A stretch of DNA of 64,000 bases, taken from the NCBI GenBank assembly GCA_016234485.1, contig JACRBL010000022.1, positions 1-64,000 of the forward strand. Reading direction: 5' to 3'. The position numbers and the translations under genes are program-made. This DNA is from Chloroflexota bacterium. Lineage in GTDB: Bacteria; Chloroflexota; Anaerolineae; Anaerolineales; Villigracilaceae. The notes beneath the pieces are model-generated. The model was given only the letters and a program-made list of their open reading frames with translations, was not told the DNA's origin and did not search any database. Positions 24,310 through 34,959 of this stretch are shown here, piece by piece; position 1 is the stretch's first letter, and every line of letters starts with the position of its first letter.

Positions 24310-24617
24310 ACTCGAATAAAAATCAAATCCAGATTGTTTATCAGATGAATCAAACCCGTGCACCGCAGGGCTAAAGCCACCTGCTCAGTGCGTGGAAATC
24401 CATTCGGACTCGCGTCCAGCCCATAGATTGAAATAGGTCGAAGACCTTTGTATATTAGCCCCGACGTTCCACGTCGGGGCGGGACACATCGGCGGCGGTG
24501 CGCGTGCGGCGGGATGTTCCACATTCGCGGCGTTCCACATCGGCGGCAGGCGCACGAAATGCGAAAATGCAACGCGCCCCTCCCCCAATAACAATCTTGA
24601 GTACAATAACCTCAACC
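24310..24617. other. Gene-free stretch with GC-rich palindromic words
   Basis: It contains the inverted words CCCCGACGTTCCACGTCGGGG and AGGTCGAAGACCT and three copies of a GTTCCACATCGGCGG / GTTCCACATTCGCGG word. It is typical of the decayed repeat DNA seen elsewhere in the window, and I see no coding region. TACAAT at 24602-24607 may be the cyclase promoter. Confidence 0.6.
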
Positions 24618-26480
24618 ATGCGAACAAAACACAGCCCATCCCTGCGCGTCATCCTCCTGGTCGCGACCGCCCTCCTAATCCTGGGGTTGGAGGCGCTCTC
24701 CGCGTTCGCGAATTTCAACCTGCCCATCCACGCGCTGGAGCTGGGAACACGCGACGCCATGATGCGTCTGCGCGGCGAGCAGGAGCCTGCGGGCGATGTG
24801 GTCATCGTGGCCATTGACGATCTCTCGCTCGCGTGGAAGGGCGAACAATGGCCGTGGCCGCGTGCCTACCTGGCCGACATGGTGAACATCCTCAACGCGG
24901 CAGGCGCGGACATCGTCGGCGTGGACATTTTCCTCTTCGACGAATCCGCCGACCCGTCGGGCGATGAAGCGTTGGCGCGAGCGCTGTCCGAGTCGCCTCA
25001 CGCCGCGTCCGTCATGCAAATTTTCCGCGACCCGCTCCAGCCTGGGTCGGTCACGCTCAAACTGCCCTACCCCGCCCTGCGCGGCTCGCTCGATGGACTC
25101 GGCATCACCGCGTTCGAAAGCCGTCTCGACCCCATCAGCCGAAGCGTGCAGGCCTTCGACGATTTCGGCGACGACCGATACTACCACTGGGCCTTTGAAC
25201 TCGCCCGCCTGCGCCTCAACACCGACCCGCCAACGGGCGCGACCTCCTCTGGCCTTTTCTTTAACCGACAGCGCGTCCCGCTTCGCAACGGCGACTTGGC
25301 GCTCAACCTGACTGGTCCCGCCAACACCATCCAAACCTATTCTGCCGCGGCCCTGCTCGAAGGCGACGTGCTATCGCAAAACCCCGATGCCTTTCGCGGC
25401 AAGATCGTGTTGATCGGCGTCACCACCATCACCGAGCACGATCTCTACCCCACGCCCTTCTCCTCGCAAACGCCCACGTCCGGCGTGGAACTGGTTGCCA
25501 ACGCGGTCGAGATGATTCTGCGTGGCGCCTACCTGAGCGAGACGCCGCTCTGGGTGAACCTGCTGGCGATCGTTGCCGCCGCGCTCGTGGCCGCCGCGCT
25601 CACGCGGCTCAACCGTCCCACGCTCACCATCTCGGCGCTGATTCTGCTCATGGCGCTCTACGCGCTGGCGGGCTACCTGTTCTTCCGTTTTGCGAATCTT
25701 TACCTGCCCCTCGTCGCCCCGCAACTGATGCTTTTCCTCGGCGTCATCCTGCCCACCATCGAACAAGCCGTTTCGCAGGAGTTGGAAAAGCGCCGCATCC
25801 GCAACCTGTTCACGCGCTTCATCGCGCCCGAAATGGTGGATCAACTCATCGCCACCCGCGACATCAACTCGCTCAACAAGCGCGCCTTCCTCACCATCCT
25901 CTTTTCCGACATTCGCGGCTTCACCACCCTCTCCGAAAAACTCGCGCCCGAAGAAGTGGTGGCCATCCTCAACCCCTACCTCGAAGCGATGACGGACGTG
26001 ATTCACCGTCACGGCGGCACCGTGGACAAATACGAAGGCGACGCGATCATCGCGTTCTTCGGCGAACCCGTTTCTTACCCGGACCACGCGCGGCGTGCGG
26101 TCCGTGCCGCGTTAGACATGCGTCTGGCGCTGGACGACCTAAAAGCCCGCTGGCAGCGCGCAGGGACTCCCCACCCCAACCTGGAGATGGGCATCGGCAT
26201 CCACTCAGGCGAAGCGTTCGTGGGACTGCTCGGCTCGGCCCAGCGCGTCAACTACACCGTCATCGGCGACGCGGTGAACCTGGCCTCGCGCCTGCAAGAC
26301 CTGACGAAGACCTATCAGTGGCCGATCCTGCTCAGCGAGCGCGCCCAGCGCCAGGTCCAGGAGGAGTTCGAGGCGGAGTTCGTGGATTCGCCCATCGTCA
26401 AGGGAAAGACCGAGGCGGTCAACGTCTACAAAGTGGTTGGGCGCGTGGGCGGGGAACGAGTCAAAGGCTGGGGAGAATGA
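24618..26480 (+). CDS. CHASE2-domain class III adenylate/guanylate cyclase
   Basis: 620 residues. One N-terminal helix (VILLVATALLILGLEALSAF) is followed by an extracytoplasmic CHASE2 sensor (about 35-330; DVVIVAIDDLSLAWKGEQWP, PWPRAYLA, ADIVGVDIF, RGKIVLIGVTT, TPTSGVELVANAVEMIL). Three helices (about 310-390) lead to a class III cyclase domain (about 415-590). Cyclase motifs: LFSDIRGFTTLSE (metal Asp), KYEGDAIIAFFGEP (second metal Asp), MGIGIHSGEAFVGLLGS, and YTVIGDAVNLASRLQ. It probably makes cAMP from ATP in response to an external signal. Substrate specificity is not decided here. ATG 24618 lies 10 bases after TACAAT without a clear ribosome site. Confidence 0.93.
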   Translation: MRTKHSPSLRVILLVATALLILGLEALSAFANFNLPIHALELGTRDAMMRLRGEQEPAGDVVIVAIDDLSLAWKGEQWPWPRAYLADMVNILNAAGADIVGVDIFLFDESADPSGDEALARALSESPHAASVMQIFRDPLQPGSVTLKLPYPALRGSLDGLGITAFESRLDPISRSVQAFDDFGDDRYYHWAFELARLRLNTDPPTGATSSGLFFNRQRVPLRNGDLALNLTGPANTIQTYSAAALLEGDVLSQNPDAFRGKIVLIGVTTITEHDLYPTPFSSQTPTSGVELVANAVEMILRGAYLSETPLWVNLLAIVAAALVAAALTRLNRPTLTISALILLMALYALAGYLFFRFANLYLPLVAPQLMLFLGVILPTIEQAVSQELEKRRIRNLFTRFIAPEMVDQLIATRDINSLNKRAFLTILFSDIRGFTTLSEKLAPEEVVAILNPYLEAMTDVIHRHGGTVDKYEGDAIIAFFGEPVSYPDHARRAVRAALDMRLALDDLKARWQRAGTPHPNLEMGIGIHSGEAFVGLLGSAQRVNYTVIGDAVNLASRLQDLTKTYQWPILLSERAQRQVQEEFEAEFVDSPIVKGKTEAVNVYKVVGRVGGERVKGWGE

Positions 26481-26522
26481 ACGTCCCCCATTTGTGGTGA
26501 ATTGTACAAAACGGCTTGTTAT

Positions 26523-26546
26523 GGTAAAGTTAATTAACACTTTACC
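26523..26546 (+). promoter_or_regulatory. Palindrome upstream of rex, candidate operator
   Basis: GGTAAAGT and ACTTTACC flank the 10-bp palindrome GTTAATTAAC. It lies just before the rex ribosome site. Rex sites in other bacteria are TTGTTAA-type palindromes with TTAA halves, so this could be a self-control site. It does not match the published consensus exactly. Confidence 0.5.
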
Positions 26547-26560
26547 CGGCGAGGGACACC

Positions 26561-27178
26561 ATGAATGCAGAAAAAATTCCCGATATCATCATTGGACGTC
26601 TCCCAATTTACATGCGGGCTTTGCAACGCATGTCTGAAAAGGGCATCCAGACCACTTCATCACAGGAATTGGGGGAACGCGTGGGCATCTCTGCCGCCCA
26701 GATCCGCAAAGATATTTCGCAATTTGGCGAGTTTGGCAAACAAGGGACGGGCTATCACATCCCCTTCCTGCTCGATAAACTTCGCTCCATCCTGAAAGTG
26801 GACCGCGTGTGGGATGTGGCCCTGGTTGGCGCGGGCGATATGGGTCACGCGCTGGCGCGCTATCAGGGCTTTCGTGATCGCGGCTTCCAGATCGTGATGG
26901 TGTTCGATAACGACGCCCAAAAAGTTGGGGAGAAGGTCGGCGATTTCATCGTGCAGGATATGTCCTCGCTGGCCGAGACGATCCGCAAGGCGGGTGTGAA
27001 GATGGCCATGCTCACCGTCCCTGCCGTGGCCGCGCAGGATGTGGCCGACGAGTTGGTGAAGGCGGGCGTGAAGGCCATCTTGAATTATGCGCCGATCAGC
27101 CTCAACGTGCCGCCCGATGTGAAAGTGCAACACATTGACCCCGCCTCCCATTTGCAGAGAATGACATATTATTTGTAA
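26561..27178 (+). CDS. rex: Redox-sensing transcriptional repressor Rex
   Basis: 205 residues, normal length. Winged-helix DNA-binding domain at about 1-75 (TTSSQELGERVGISAAQIRK, SQFGEFGKQGTGY), then a Rossmann NAD(H)-binding domain (VALVGAGDMGHALARYQGF, GFQIVMVFDNDAQKVGEKVG, LNYAPISLNVP). Rex senses the NADH/NAD+ ratio and represses fermentative and respiratory genes when NADH is low. GGCGAGGG precedes the ATG by about 8 bases. Its position close to the NAD-synthesis genes may be chance. A terminator follows. Confidence 0.96.
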   Translation: MNAEKIPDIIIGRLPIYMRALQRMSEKGIQTTSSQELGERVGISAAQIRKDISQFGEFGKQGTGYHIPFLLDKLRSILKVDRVWDVALVGAGDMGHALARYQGFRDRGFQIVMVFDNDAQKVGEKVGDFIVQDMSSLAETIRKAGVKMAMLTVPAVAAQDVADELVKAGVKAILNYAPISLNVPPDVKVQHIDPASHLQRMTYYL

Positions 27179-27185
27179 AAGAAGG

Positions 27186-27217
27186 AGAGACACCTGATAA
27201 GGGTGTCTCTTGCTTTA
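27186..27217 (+). terminator. Terminator after rex
   Basis: The stem GAGACACC / GGTGTCTC with a 7-base loop is followed by TTGCTTT. Confidence 0.75.
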
Positions 27218-27241
27218 ATGTCCTCAATCTCAGGTAGTAAT

Positions 27242-27538
27242 ATGCCTAAAACCAGCAAATCGCAAAAGCGGAATAGACAGAAAATTATCCGAACCACAAA
27301 ACGACGTTTGATCGGGCTGATCGCGTTTCTCTCCGCACTGGCGCTACCCCTGATCTTCAAATGGGGAGAGACGAGTTGGCCGTTGTTTTTGATCGAATAT
27401 CGGGGGGTGTTGATCAGTTTCCTCCTTCTGGCGCTTCTTGCAACCATTGCCCTTTCCCCGCTCATCATCGAAGTGAACAGCAACGCGCGTCCGCTTTCGG
27501 GGTCGGGGAGAAATCCATATCACGGGTGGGATCCGTAA
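27242..27538 (+). CDS. Small two-helix membrane protein
   Basis: 98 residues. A strongly basic N-terminus (PKTSKSQKRNRQKIIRTTKR) is followed by two hydrophobic segments (LIGLIAFLSALALPLIF and LFLIEYRGVLISFLLLALLATIALSP). AGGTAG lies 7 bases before ATG 27242. An ATG 13 codons upstream would read through the rex terminator and is rejected. No recognised family. Confidence 0.65.
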   Translation: MPKTSKSQKRNRQKIIRTTKRRLIGLIAFLSALALPLIFKWGETSWPLFLIEYRGVLISFLLLALLATIALSPLIIEVNSNARPLSGSGRNPYHGWDP

Positions 27539-27594
27539 GCATCCGTTTCAACACCAGGAGGTGCAAGACTATAATCAAGGTAAAGGAGTCAAAC

Positions 27595-28122
27595 ATGCGG
27601 AATCTACTCTTAATTTTCGTTATTATTTCTGTCCTGGCAACAGGTTGCGGCCCAAAGCCCGCGCAGATAACCGAACAAGATACGATCGCAATTTATGAAG
27701 CGGTCATCAGGCAGGTTTTCCTGGTGGATGATACTGGCGGAGGCACGATCGAAAAAACCACGCTTTACATCGTCCGTGCCACCGATGACGCGGCTGGCGA
27801 TCCATCCATGGAACGATCAGACACGGCCATCCTGTCAGACACGATACAAAAAGCCATTACGAACGAATTGGCTGACTTGCCGACGAAAGTCGTCTGGGTG
27901 GACAATTTCGATCAGGTGGAACTTAACAGCGACAGTATGGTTCGCGGCGAAGGAGTAATCCTTACCCTGGGAAATATCAAGGTCACGAACAGCGCCGAAG
28001 TATTGGTTTCTGCCAGTATTTATTTCGCAAGTCTGGGAGCAGGCGGAAGGACATATATCGTCGAGAAGATAAATGGGGTTTGGACGGTGACAGGCGATAC
28101 AGGAGTGATTTGGGTAAGTTGA
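27595..28122 (+). CDS. Small lipoprotein, unknown function
   Basis: 175 residues. It begins with a lipoprotein signal peptide (NLLLIFVIISVLATGC, lipobox LATGC). The mature part shows beta-rich segments ending in GRTYIVEKINGVWTVTGDTG, a pattern common in secreted NTF2-like or 'nuclear transport factor'-like stress lipoproteins. AAAGGAG is 6 bases before the ATG. No partner gene is evident. Confidence 0.75.
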   Translation: MRNLLLIFVIISVLATGCGPKPAQITEQDTIAIYEAVIRQVFLVDDTGGGTIEKTTLYIVRATDDAAGDPSMERSDTAILSDTIQKAITNELADLPTKVVWVDNFDQVELNSDSMVRGEGVILTLGNIKVTNSAEVLVSASIYFASLGAGGRTYIVEKINGVWTVTGDTGVIWVS

Positions 28123-28135
28123 CAAAAAATTCATT

Positions 28136-28271
28136 AAATCACAGATTGCTTCAAGCGCCACTTACAACTCGTCATTGCGAGCGCTCTTTGCGAAGCAATC
28201 TCCGAGCCGCGGGAGGGGATTGCTTCGTCGGGAAGGTCACCCTCGTCGCAATGACGATGAATCTGTGATTT
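28136..28271. repeat. Palindromic repeat, CGTCATTGCGAG family, copy 3, inside a 12-bp inverted repeat
   Basis: The element proper (28171-28256) has ends GTCATTGCGAGCG and CGTCGCAATGAC. It is flanked at a distance by AAATCACAGATT (28136-28147) and its exact complement AATCTGTGATTT (28260-28271). The outer arms could be part of the element or a hairpin into which it inserted. Confidence 0.8.
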
Positions 28272-28289
28272 ATTAAAATTAAACAAAAA

Positions 28290-28787
28290 ATGCAAAAGCC
28301 CATCTCCACTGAAATCACTGAAACCAACATTTCCCAAATTCTGGATATCCTTGCCGATACGCCAGCCAGATTGGAAAGCCTGCGCGCTCGTCTATCGGGC
28401 GCGCAATTTCTCACGCCGCTGAAAACGGGTGAACGTTCGCTCACGGAGAATTTGGCGCACTTGCTCCATTGCGAAGCGGTCAACGTGGAATTCATCTATC
28501 TTGCGTTGATGAGAGAGGGTCATCCGTTCAGTGGAATTCACCCCGAACGGGATTTCGGGAACCTCGTTCACTATGAGCTCTTCCCGTTCGATTCCCTGCT
28601 GGACTATTTCAAATTCCGTCGGACGGTTTTGTTGCGCGTCCTGTCCACGTTGACGCTGGGGCAATGGTCGCTGTCTCTGCCAGAAAAGGGAAAGAAGCGA
28701 GCCGAGTCCGTGTTTGGACGCGCCCGCTCCATGTCGTTGCATGAGATGGAACACATCGCCGAAATCGAAGCGCTCATCCAGCCATGA
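28290..28787 (+). CDS. DinB-like four-helix metalloenzyme-fold protein
   Basis: 165 residues. The DinB/YfiT fold pattern is visible: an N-terminal helix, SLTENLAHLLHCEAVNVEFI with a His metal ligand, and a C-terminal SLHEMEHIAEIEAL with two His. Such proteins bind a divalent metal and often act as thiol-dependent transferases or stress proteins, but the substrate is unknown. It overlaps the next gene by 4 bases (ATGA), so the two are co-translated. Confidence 0.82.
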   Translation: MQKPISTEITETNISQILDILADTPARLESLRARLSGAQFLTPLKTGERSLTENLAHLLHCEAVNVEFIYLALMREGHPFSGIHPERDFGNLVHYELFPFDSLLDYFKFRRTVLLRVLSTLTLGQWSLSLPEKGKKRAESVFGRARSMSLHEMEHIAEIEALIQP

Positions 28788-29233
28788 TCCAACTCCTTCG
28801 CGCCGACTCTGGCAATTCCGATTTCATCGAACTCGTTCGCCAATTGGATGTTGAACTGGCGCAACGGGATGGGGACGAGCATCCCTTTTACGCGCAATTC
28901 AACAAGATAGATAAAATCAGGCACGTTGTCGTCGCGTACGACGATGGTCAACCCGCGGGATGCGGCGCGATCAAGGAATACGCGCCAGGCGTCATGGAGA
29001 TCAAGCGCATGTTCACGCGTCCGCAAAACAGGGGCCGGGGAATCGCGTCCAAAGTTTTACGCGAACTGGAAACCTGGGCGGGCGAACTCGCGTATAAAAA
29101 GTGCATTTTGGAAACGGGAAAAAAGCAGGAGGAGGCCATCGGGCTTTATAGAAAGAGCGGCTACGTTCTCATTCCAAACTATGGTCAGTACGAGGGCGTC
29201 GAGAACAGCGTGTGCTTTGAGAGAGAATTCTGA
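28784..29233 (+). CDS. GNAT-family N-acetyltransferase
   Basis: 149 residues. The acetyl-CoA binding motif A is clear: VMEIKRMFTRPQNRGRGIAS with the R/QxxGxG/A pattern (QNRGRGIA), followed by KVLRELETWA and the C-terminal AIGLYRKSGY. The substrate cannot be told; the nearest types are small-molecule or protein amino-terminal acetyltransferases. The start overlaps the DinB stop. A bidirectional terminator lies about 140 bases downstream. Confidence 0.88.
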   Translation: MIQLLRADSGNSDFIELVRQLDVELAQRDGDEHPFYAQFNKIDKIRHVVVAYDDGQPAGCGAIKEYAPGVMEIKRMFTRPQNRGRGIASKVLRELETWAGELAYKKCILETGKKQEEAIGLYRKSGYVLIPNYGQYEGVENSVCFEREF

Positions 29234-29370
29234 TAAAAAGTAATTTGCCCGGCTCGGCGATTGAAATCGCCACTACGCTTGCGAAGTCAGCCTGCGCTGA
29301 CTAGATTCCCCAGCCGACGAAGGTCGGCTTTGCAATCGTTGGTGCGACTTCTAGTCGCCCAGGACTGAGA
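29234..29370. repeat. Palindromic word tract after the GNAT gene
   Basis: It contains paired inverted words: GGCGATTGAAATCGCC, GCGAAGTCAGCCTGCGCTGA, CCGACGAAGGTCGG and GGTGCGACTTCTAGTCGCCC. It is non-coding and of the same style as the tracts at 16214, 21540 and 24310. Confidence 0.75.
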
Positions 29371-29375
29371 CAACA

Positions 29376-29406
29376 AAAAACGGCTTCCGATAAAGAAGCC
29401 GTTTTG
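29376..29406. terminator. Bidirectional terminator between GNAT and mreB
   Basis: AAAACGGCTTC / GAAGCCGTTTT with a 7-base loop. A and T runs on both sides make it work for both convergent operons. Confidence 0.85.
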
Positions 29407-29441
29407 ATTCTGTTTGTTGAGCAAATTGGCAATTTGCTCTA

Positions 29442-30449
29442 CTACACTTGCGGAAGACTGCGGCGCAGGACGTTGTAGATTCCCAGGCCCTTGGCAGCGC
29501 CTTCCACCACGCACGTCAGCGGGTTATCCACCAAATAGGCGGGGACGCCCAGCGATTTCGTCAGCAACTTGTCAATGCCGCGCAACAGCGCGCCGCCGCC
29601 GCAAATTGCCACGCCGCGGTCAATGATATCGGAGACGAGTTCGGGCGGAGTCTTCTCGAGCACCTTGCGGCTGGACTCCATGATCAGTTTGAGCGGATCC
29701 TGCAAGGCCTCCACGATCTCGCCTGTGGACAACGTGACGGGACGCGGCAACCCTGTGACCTGATCCTGCCCCTGCACTTCCATGCTTTGCTCGTTATCCT
29801 GGGGCACGGCCGCGCCAATCTTGATCTTGAGTTGTTCGGCTGTCACCTGTCCGATGATGACGCCGTACTTGCGGCGCACGTACGTGACGATGGCCTCGTC
29901 GAGGTCGAGTCCGCCTGCGCGCAACGTGTCCGCGGAGACAATGCCGTACATCGCCAGCACCGCGGCCTCTGTGCAACCTCCGCCGAGGCAGATGACCATG
30001 TTCCCCGAAGGCGAGCCGATCGGCAGGTCAATGCCGAGAGCCGCCGCCAGCGATTGCTGAATCAGGAAGGCCTCGCGGCTGCCCGCTTCCATCACGGCTT
30101 CAAAGACGGCGCGTCGCTCCACGCTGGTCACGCCATACGGGACGGAGATCATCACGCGCGGGCGGAAGAAGCGCAAGGAGCCGCTCGCGCGTTGAAGCAG
30201 GTACGAGAGTAAGGTCTGCGTGATCTCGTAATCGGCGATGACCCCGTTTTTCAGGGGTCGCGTCACCTCAATGGTATCGGGGACGCGACCAACCATATCG
30301 CGCGCCTCCGCGCCCGCGGCCACCATCTTCTGCGCATCCACTTCGATGGCGACGATGGTCGGCTCTTCGAGCAGAACCTGGCTGGGATCCGCGATACGAG
30401 TGTAGATCGTTCCCAGATCCACGCCGAGGTCTTTCGAGAACATTGCCAC
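29442..30449 (-). CDS. mreB: Rod-shape actin homologue MreB
   Basis: 335 residues, the usual MreB length. Actin-fold nucleotide motifs: phosphate-1 DLGVDLGTIYTRI, phosphate-2 MVICLGGGCTEAAVL, and adenosine GVAICGGGALLRGIDKLL. Also present: SVPYGVTSVERRAV and LIQQSLAAALG. The Gly-Thr-Ala/Asn segment usual in MreB (DLGTANT) reads GTIYTRI, a small deviation. It forms membrane filaments that guide cell-wall synthesis. It starts 3 bases after the atpC stop, so it is the last gene of the F1 operon. The terminator at 29376 ends the operon. Confidence 0.92.
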   Translation of the reverse strand: MAMFSKDLGVDLGTIYTRIADPSQVLLEEPTIVAIEVDAQKMVAAGAEARDMVGRVPDTIEVTRPLKNGVIADYEITQTLLSYLLQRASGSLRFFRPRVMISVPYGVTSVERRAVFEAVMEAGSREAFLIQQSLAAALGIDLPIGSPSGNMVICLGGGCTEAAVLAMYGIVSADTLRAGGLDLDEAIVTYVRRKYGVIIGQVTAEQLKIKIGAAVPQDNEQSMEVQGQDQVTGLPRPVTLSTGEIVEALQDPLKLIMESSRKVLEKTPPELVSDIIDRGVAICGGGALLRGIDKLLTKSLGVPAYLVDNPLTCVVEGAAKGLGIYNVLRRSLPQV

Positions 30450-30452
30450 GGA

Positions 30453-30893
30453 TTAATTCTCTCCGGGCGTATTGGGACGCCCACCTTTGCGGTAACGCTT
30501 GACGGCGTCGAGGCGCAGGTTGGAGCGGCGCAGGGCGGCTTCAATGGCGAGATAGGCGTCGCTGTCCGCGGGTACGCCCTTGGCGAGCATTTCCTGGGCG
30601 CGTTCGCGCGCTTGTTCGGCGCGGGCCTCGTCAATTTCTTCGATGTTTTCCGCCGCGTCGGCCAGCACCGTGACGATCTGCGGCTGGACCTCTGCGACTC
30701 CGCCCGCGACGGCGAATATCTCTTCCTTGCCCTGTTGGCGGACTTTGATGAATCCGTATTTCAGGGTGGTAAGCAGGGGCGCGTGGTGCGGAAGGATGCC
30801 CATCTCGCCCGCCGAACCCGGCAGGACGACGATGTCCACATCGCCTTCAAACACCATGCGATCTTGCGAAACGATTTCACAACGAATGGTCAT
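30453..30893 (-). CDS. atpC: F1 ATP synthase subunit epsilon
   Basis: 146 residues. The N-terminal beta-sandwich (IRCEIVSQDRMVFEGDVDIV, PGSAGEMGILPHHAPLLTTL) is followed by a helical hairpin (EEIDEARAEQARERAQEML). It links the rotor to F1 and can inhibit ATPase activity. It follows atpD by about 70 bases that contain a word repeat and a ribosome site (GGGAGAACTGAT before ATG). It is followed directly by mreB. Confidence 0.95.
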   Translation of the reverse strand: MTIRCEIVSQDRMVFEGDVDIVVLPGSAGEMGILPHHAPLLTTLKYGFIKVRQQGKEEIFAVAGGVAEVQPQIVTVLADAAENIEEIDEARAEQARERAQEMLAKGVPADSDAYLAIEAALRRSNLRLDAVKRYRKGGRPNTPGEN

Positions 30894-30901
30894 ATCAGTT
30901 C

Positions 30902-30961
30902 TCCCGTGTCATGTGATTCAGTGTCACGTGCGGACGCATGTGACACTTGACACTGGGACAC
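30902..30961. repeat. GTGTCA word repeat between atpD and atpC
   Basis: GTGTCATGTGATTCAGTGTC, ACGTGCGG and ATGTGACACTTGACACTGGG repeat the words GTGTCA and TGACAC in both orientations. It is a member of the word-like repeat families, placed inside an essential operon. Confidence 0.75.
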
Positions 30962-32404
<1,443 letters not shown>

Positions 32405-33292
32405 TTACGATTGTGCCAGCGCGTTCGCGCCGCCCACAATATCCAAAATGTCGTTGGTGATCGTCTGTTGACGCACCTTGTTGTAAGCCAGTTTGAGTTG
32501 TTCCACCAGGTCCAGCGCCGAGTCGGTCGCGTTGCGCATGGCAATCATGCGCGCGGCATGCTCGCTGGCCTGCGACTCTAGCACGGCTTGATAAATCTGC
32601 AGGCCAGTGAAGCGCGGGATGATCTCATCCAAAATTTCGCGCTCGCCCGGCTCGTAGATGTAGGCCGCGGCGGGTCCCGCTTTGGCTTCGTATTCTTCCA
32701 CGCGGTCGCTTCCGTCCACTTCGAGCGGGAGCAGGCGCTTCACCACCGTCTCTTGACGCGACATGGTGATGAAATCGGTGTAGATCAGGTAGACCTCGTC
32801 GGCGCGGCCTTCGAGGAACTCTTCCACCACCATGCGTCCGATGGCAGAAACGTCCATGAAGGAAGGCGCGGCGGGCAGGTTGCTAAAATCGGCCACCACG
32901 TTCTTGCGGCGGCGGATCATCAGGTCGCGTCCCTTGCGCCCCACTGCAATGAAATGGAGAGGGTGTTCATAATGGTCGAACTTGCGCGCCACGAAACGGA
33001 TCACGTTCGTGTTGTACGCGCCCGCCAGACCACGGTCACCGGTGACGATGACGGCCAGGGTGTTCTTGACCTCCGGTCGCTTCGTCAGCAACGGGTGCAG
33101 GGATTCGCGTCCCGGCTGTTTGGCGACGTGCGTAAGCACCTGCCAGGCCTTGCCGGCGTAGGCGCGGGTGGCCGTCACAGCCGCGATGGCCTTGCGGACC
33201 TTGCTGGCGCTCACGGCCTCCAGGGCACGCGTCACCTGCGAGATGTTTTTTACGCTCCGAATGCGGAGCCGCATTTCTCGGGCAGATGCCAT
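32405..33292 (-). CDS. atpG: F1 ATP synthase subunit gamma
   Basis: 295 residues. Typical ends: ASAREMRLRIRSVKNISQVT at the N-terminus and MRNATDSALDLVEQLKLAYN with KVRQQTITNDILDIVGGANAL at the C-terminus, which form the coiled-coil rotor shaft. The middle has VTGDRGLAGAYNTNVIR. It starts 3 bases after the atpA stop. Confidence 0.96.
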   Translation of the reverse strand: MASAREMRLRIRSVKNISQVTRALEAVSASKVRKAIAAVTATRAYAGKAWQVLTHVAKQPGRESLHPLLTKRPEVKNTLAVIVTGDRGLAGAYNTNVIRFVARKFDHYEHPLHFIAVGRKGRDLMIRRRKNVVADFSNLPAAPSFMDVSAIGRMVVEEFLEGRADEVYLIYTDFITMSRQETVVKRLLPLEVDGSDRVEEYEAKAGPAAAYIYEPGEREILDEIIPRFTGLQIYQAVLESQASEHAARMIAMRNATDSALDLVEQLKLAYNKVRQQTITNDILDIVGGANALAQS

Positions 33293-33295
33293 GGC

Positions 33296-34951
33296 TTAAC
33301 CCTGCCAGGAAATTTTGAACGCTTCGAGCGCCTTGACGAGCGCGGCGCGGTTGTCGTCGGTGATTTTGTTTTCGGAAGTGATGCTCTTCCCGACCTCGGG
33401 ATAGGTCGTTTCCATGTAGCGGACGAGGTCAAGTTCCCACTGGCGCATCTTTTCCACGGGGACGGCGTCGGCGTAACCGTTCGTGCCAGCGAACAGCACG
33501 ATGACCTGATTCTCCAGCGACATCGGGGCGTACTGCGGTTGCTTGAGAATTTCCTGCATGCGCTGACCGCGTCCAAGCTGGGCCTGTGTCGCCTTGTCCA
33601 GATCGGAACCGAACTGGGCGAAGGCCGCCAACTCGCGGAACTGCGCCATGTCGAGGCGGAGGCGGGCCGCCACCTGCTTCATGGCCTTGGTCTGGGCGTC
33701 GCCACCCACGCGCGAGACGGAGATACCCACGTTCACCGCGGGGCGGATGCCGGCATTGAACAGGTTGCCTTCAAGGAAGATCTGTCCATCGGTAATTGAA
33801 ATCACGTTGGTGGGGATGTATGCAGAAACGTCGCCGAGCAGGGTTTCGATGATCGGGAGCGCCGTCAACGAACCGCCCGTGCCTTTGACTTTGACGACCT
33901 TGTGGCCGTCCATGCCCTTGCAGGCTTCGTCCGCTTCATGCTTGGACAGGGGGCCGGTGTACACCTTGCCGTCCACGCCATCCTTCGGGCCGGCTTCCGC
34001 GCCCGCGAAATCCTTCTTGACAATGACGTACTGATTCGCGAGACGGGCCGCGCGTTCGAGCAGGCGGGAGTGGAGGTAGAACACGTCGCCGGGATACGCT
34101 TCACGTCCAGGCGGGCGGCGGAGGAGCAGGGAAACCTGGCGGTAGGCCCAGGCGTGCTTCGAGAGGTCATCGAAGATCACGAGAGCGTCGCGTCCGGTCT
34201 CCATGAACTCTTCGCCCATGGACGTGCCAGCGTACGGGGCAATGTATTGCATGGCGGCGGCTTCATCGGCCGCGGCCACCACAATGATAGTGTGTTCCAT
34301 CGCGCCGGCGCGTTCCAAAATGCCTTGCGTGCGGGCCACGGCGGCTTTCTTCTGGCCGATAGCCACATAAATACAAACGAGGTTCTTGCCTTTTTGATTG
34401 ATGATCGTATCAATCGCGAGGGCGGTCTTGCCGGTCTGGCGGTCGCCGATGATGAGCTCGCGCTGGCCGCGGCCAACGGGGATCATCGAGTCGATGGATT
34501 TGATACCGGTCTGCACCGGGGTATCCACATCCTGGCGATAAACCACGCCCGGAGCGATGCGCTCGATCGGGCGAAATCCAGTGGTCTGGATGGGGCCTTT
34601 GCCGTCAATCGGCTCGCCGAGCGCGTTTACCACGCGTCCGATCAGCCCGTCGCCCACCGGCACCGAAGCGATACGCCCCAAAGAGCGCACCTGCATACCT
34701 TCGGTCACGCCGGCGTAATCGCCCATGATGATCACGCCCACGCTGTCTTTTTCCAGGTTGAACGCGATCCCGATGACGCCGTTCGCGAATTGGACGAGTT
34801 CCTGCGCCTTGACGTTCGCAAGCCCTACCACGCGGGCGATACCGTCACCGGCCTCGCTCACGGTTCCCACATCGCTCACGCCGATTACCGGCGTAAACGC
34901 GTCGATCTGCTTCTGCAGGTCACTGGTGATCTGTTTGATCAGGTCGGTCAT
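33296..34951 (-). CDS. atpA: F1 ATP synthase subunit alpha with a ~37-residue insert
   Basis: 551 residues, against about 510 in most bacteria. Walker [10 protein letters not shown] (169-177) and other conserved parts ([56 protein letters not shown]) are intact. The extra length lies at residues ~307-358, between RLLERAARL and GSLTALP: a Lys/Gly/Asp-rich segment ([20 protein letters not shown]...). The start is ATG 34951, with GGAGG 5 bases before it. It is the first gene of the operon. atpB, atpE, atpF and atpH are not upstream. Confidence 0.96.
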   Translation of the reverse strand: MTDLIKQITSDLQKQIDAFTPVIGVSDVGTVSEAGDGIARVVGLANVKAQELVQFANGVIGIAFNLEKDSVGVIIMGDYAGVTEGMQVRSLGRIASVPVGDGLIGRVVNALGEPIDGKGPIQTTGFRPIERIAPGVVYRQDVDTPVQTGIKSIDSMIPVGRGQRELIIGDRQTGKTALAIDTIINQKGKNLVCIYVAIGQKKAAVARTQGILERAGAMEHTIIVVAAADEAAAMQYIAPYAGTSMGEEFMETGRDALVIFDDLSKHAWAYRQVSLLLRRPPGREAYPGDVFYLHSRLLERAARLANQYVIVKKDFAGAEAGPKDGVDGKVYTGPLSKHEADEACKGMDGHKVVKVKGTGGSLTALPIIETLLGDVSAYIPTNVISITDGQIFLEGNLFNAGIRPAVNVGISVSRVGGDAQTKAMKQVAARLRLDMAQFRELAAFAQFGSDLDKATQAQLGRGQRMQEILKQPQYAPMSLENQVIVLFAGTNGYADAVPVEKMRQWELDLVRYMETTYPEVGKSITSENKITDDNRAALVKALEAFKISWQG

Positions 34952-34959
34952 TATGCCTC

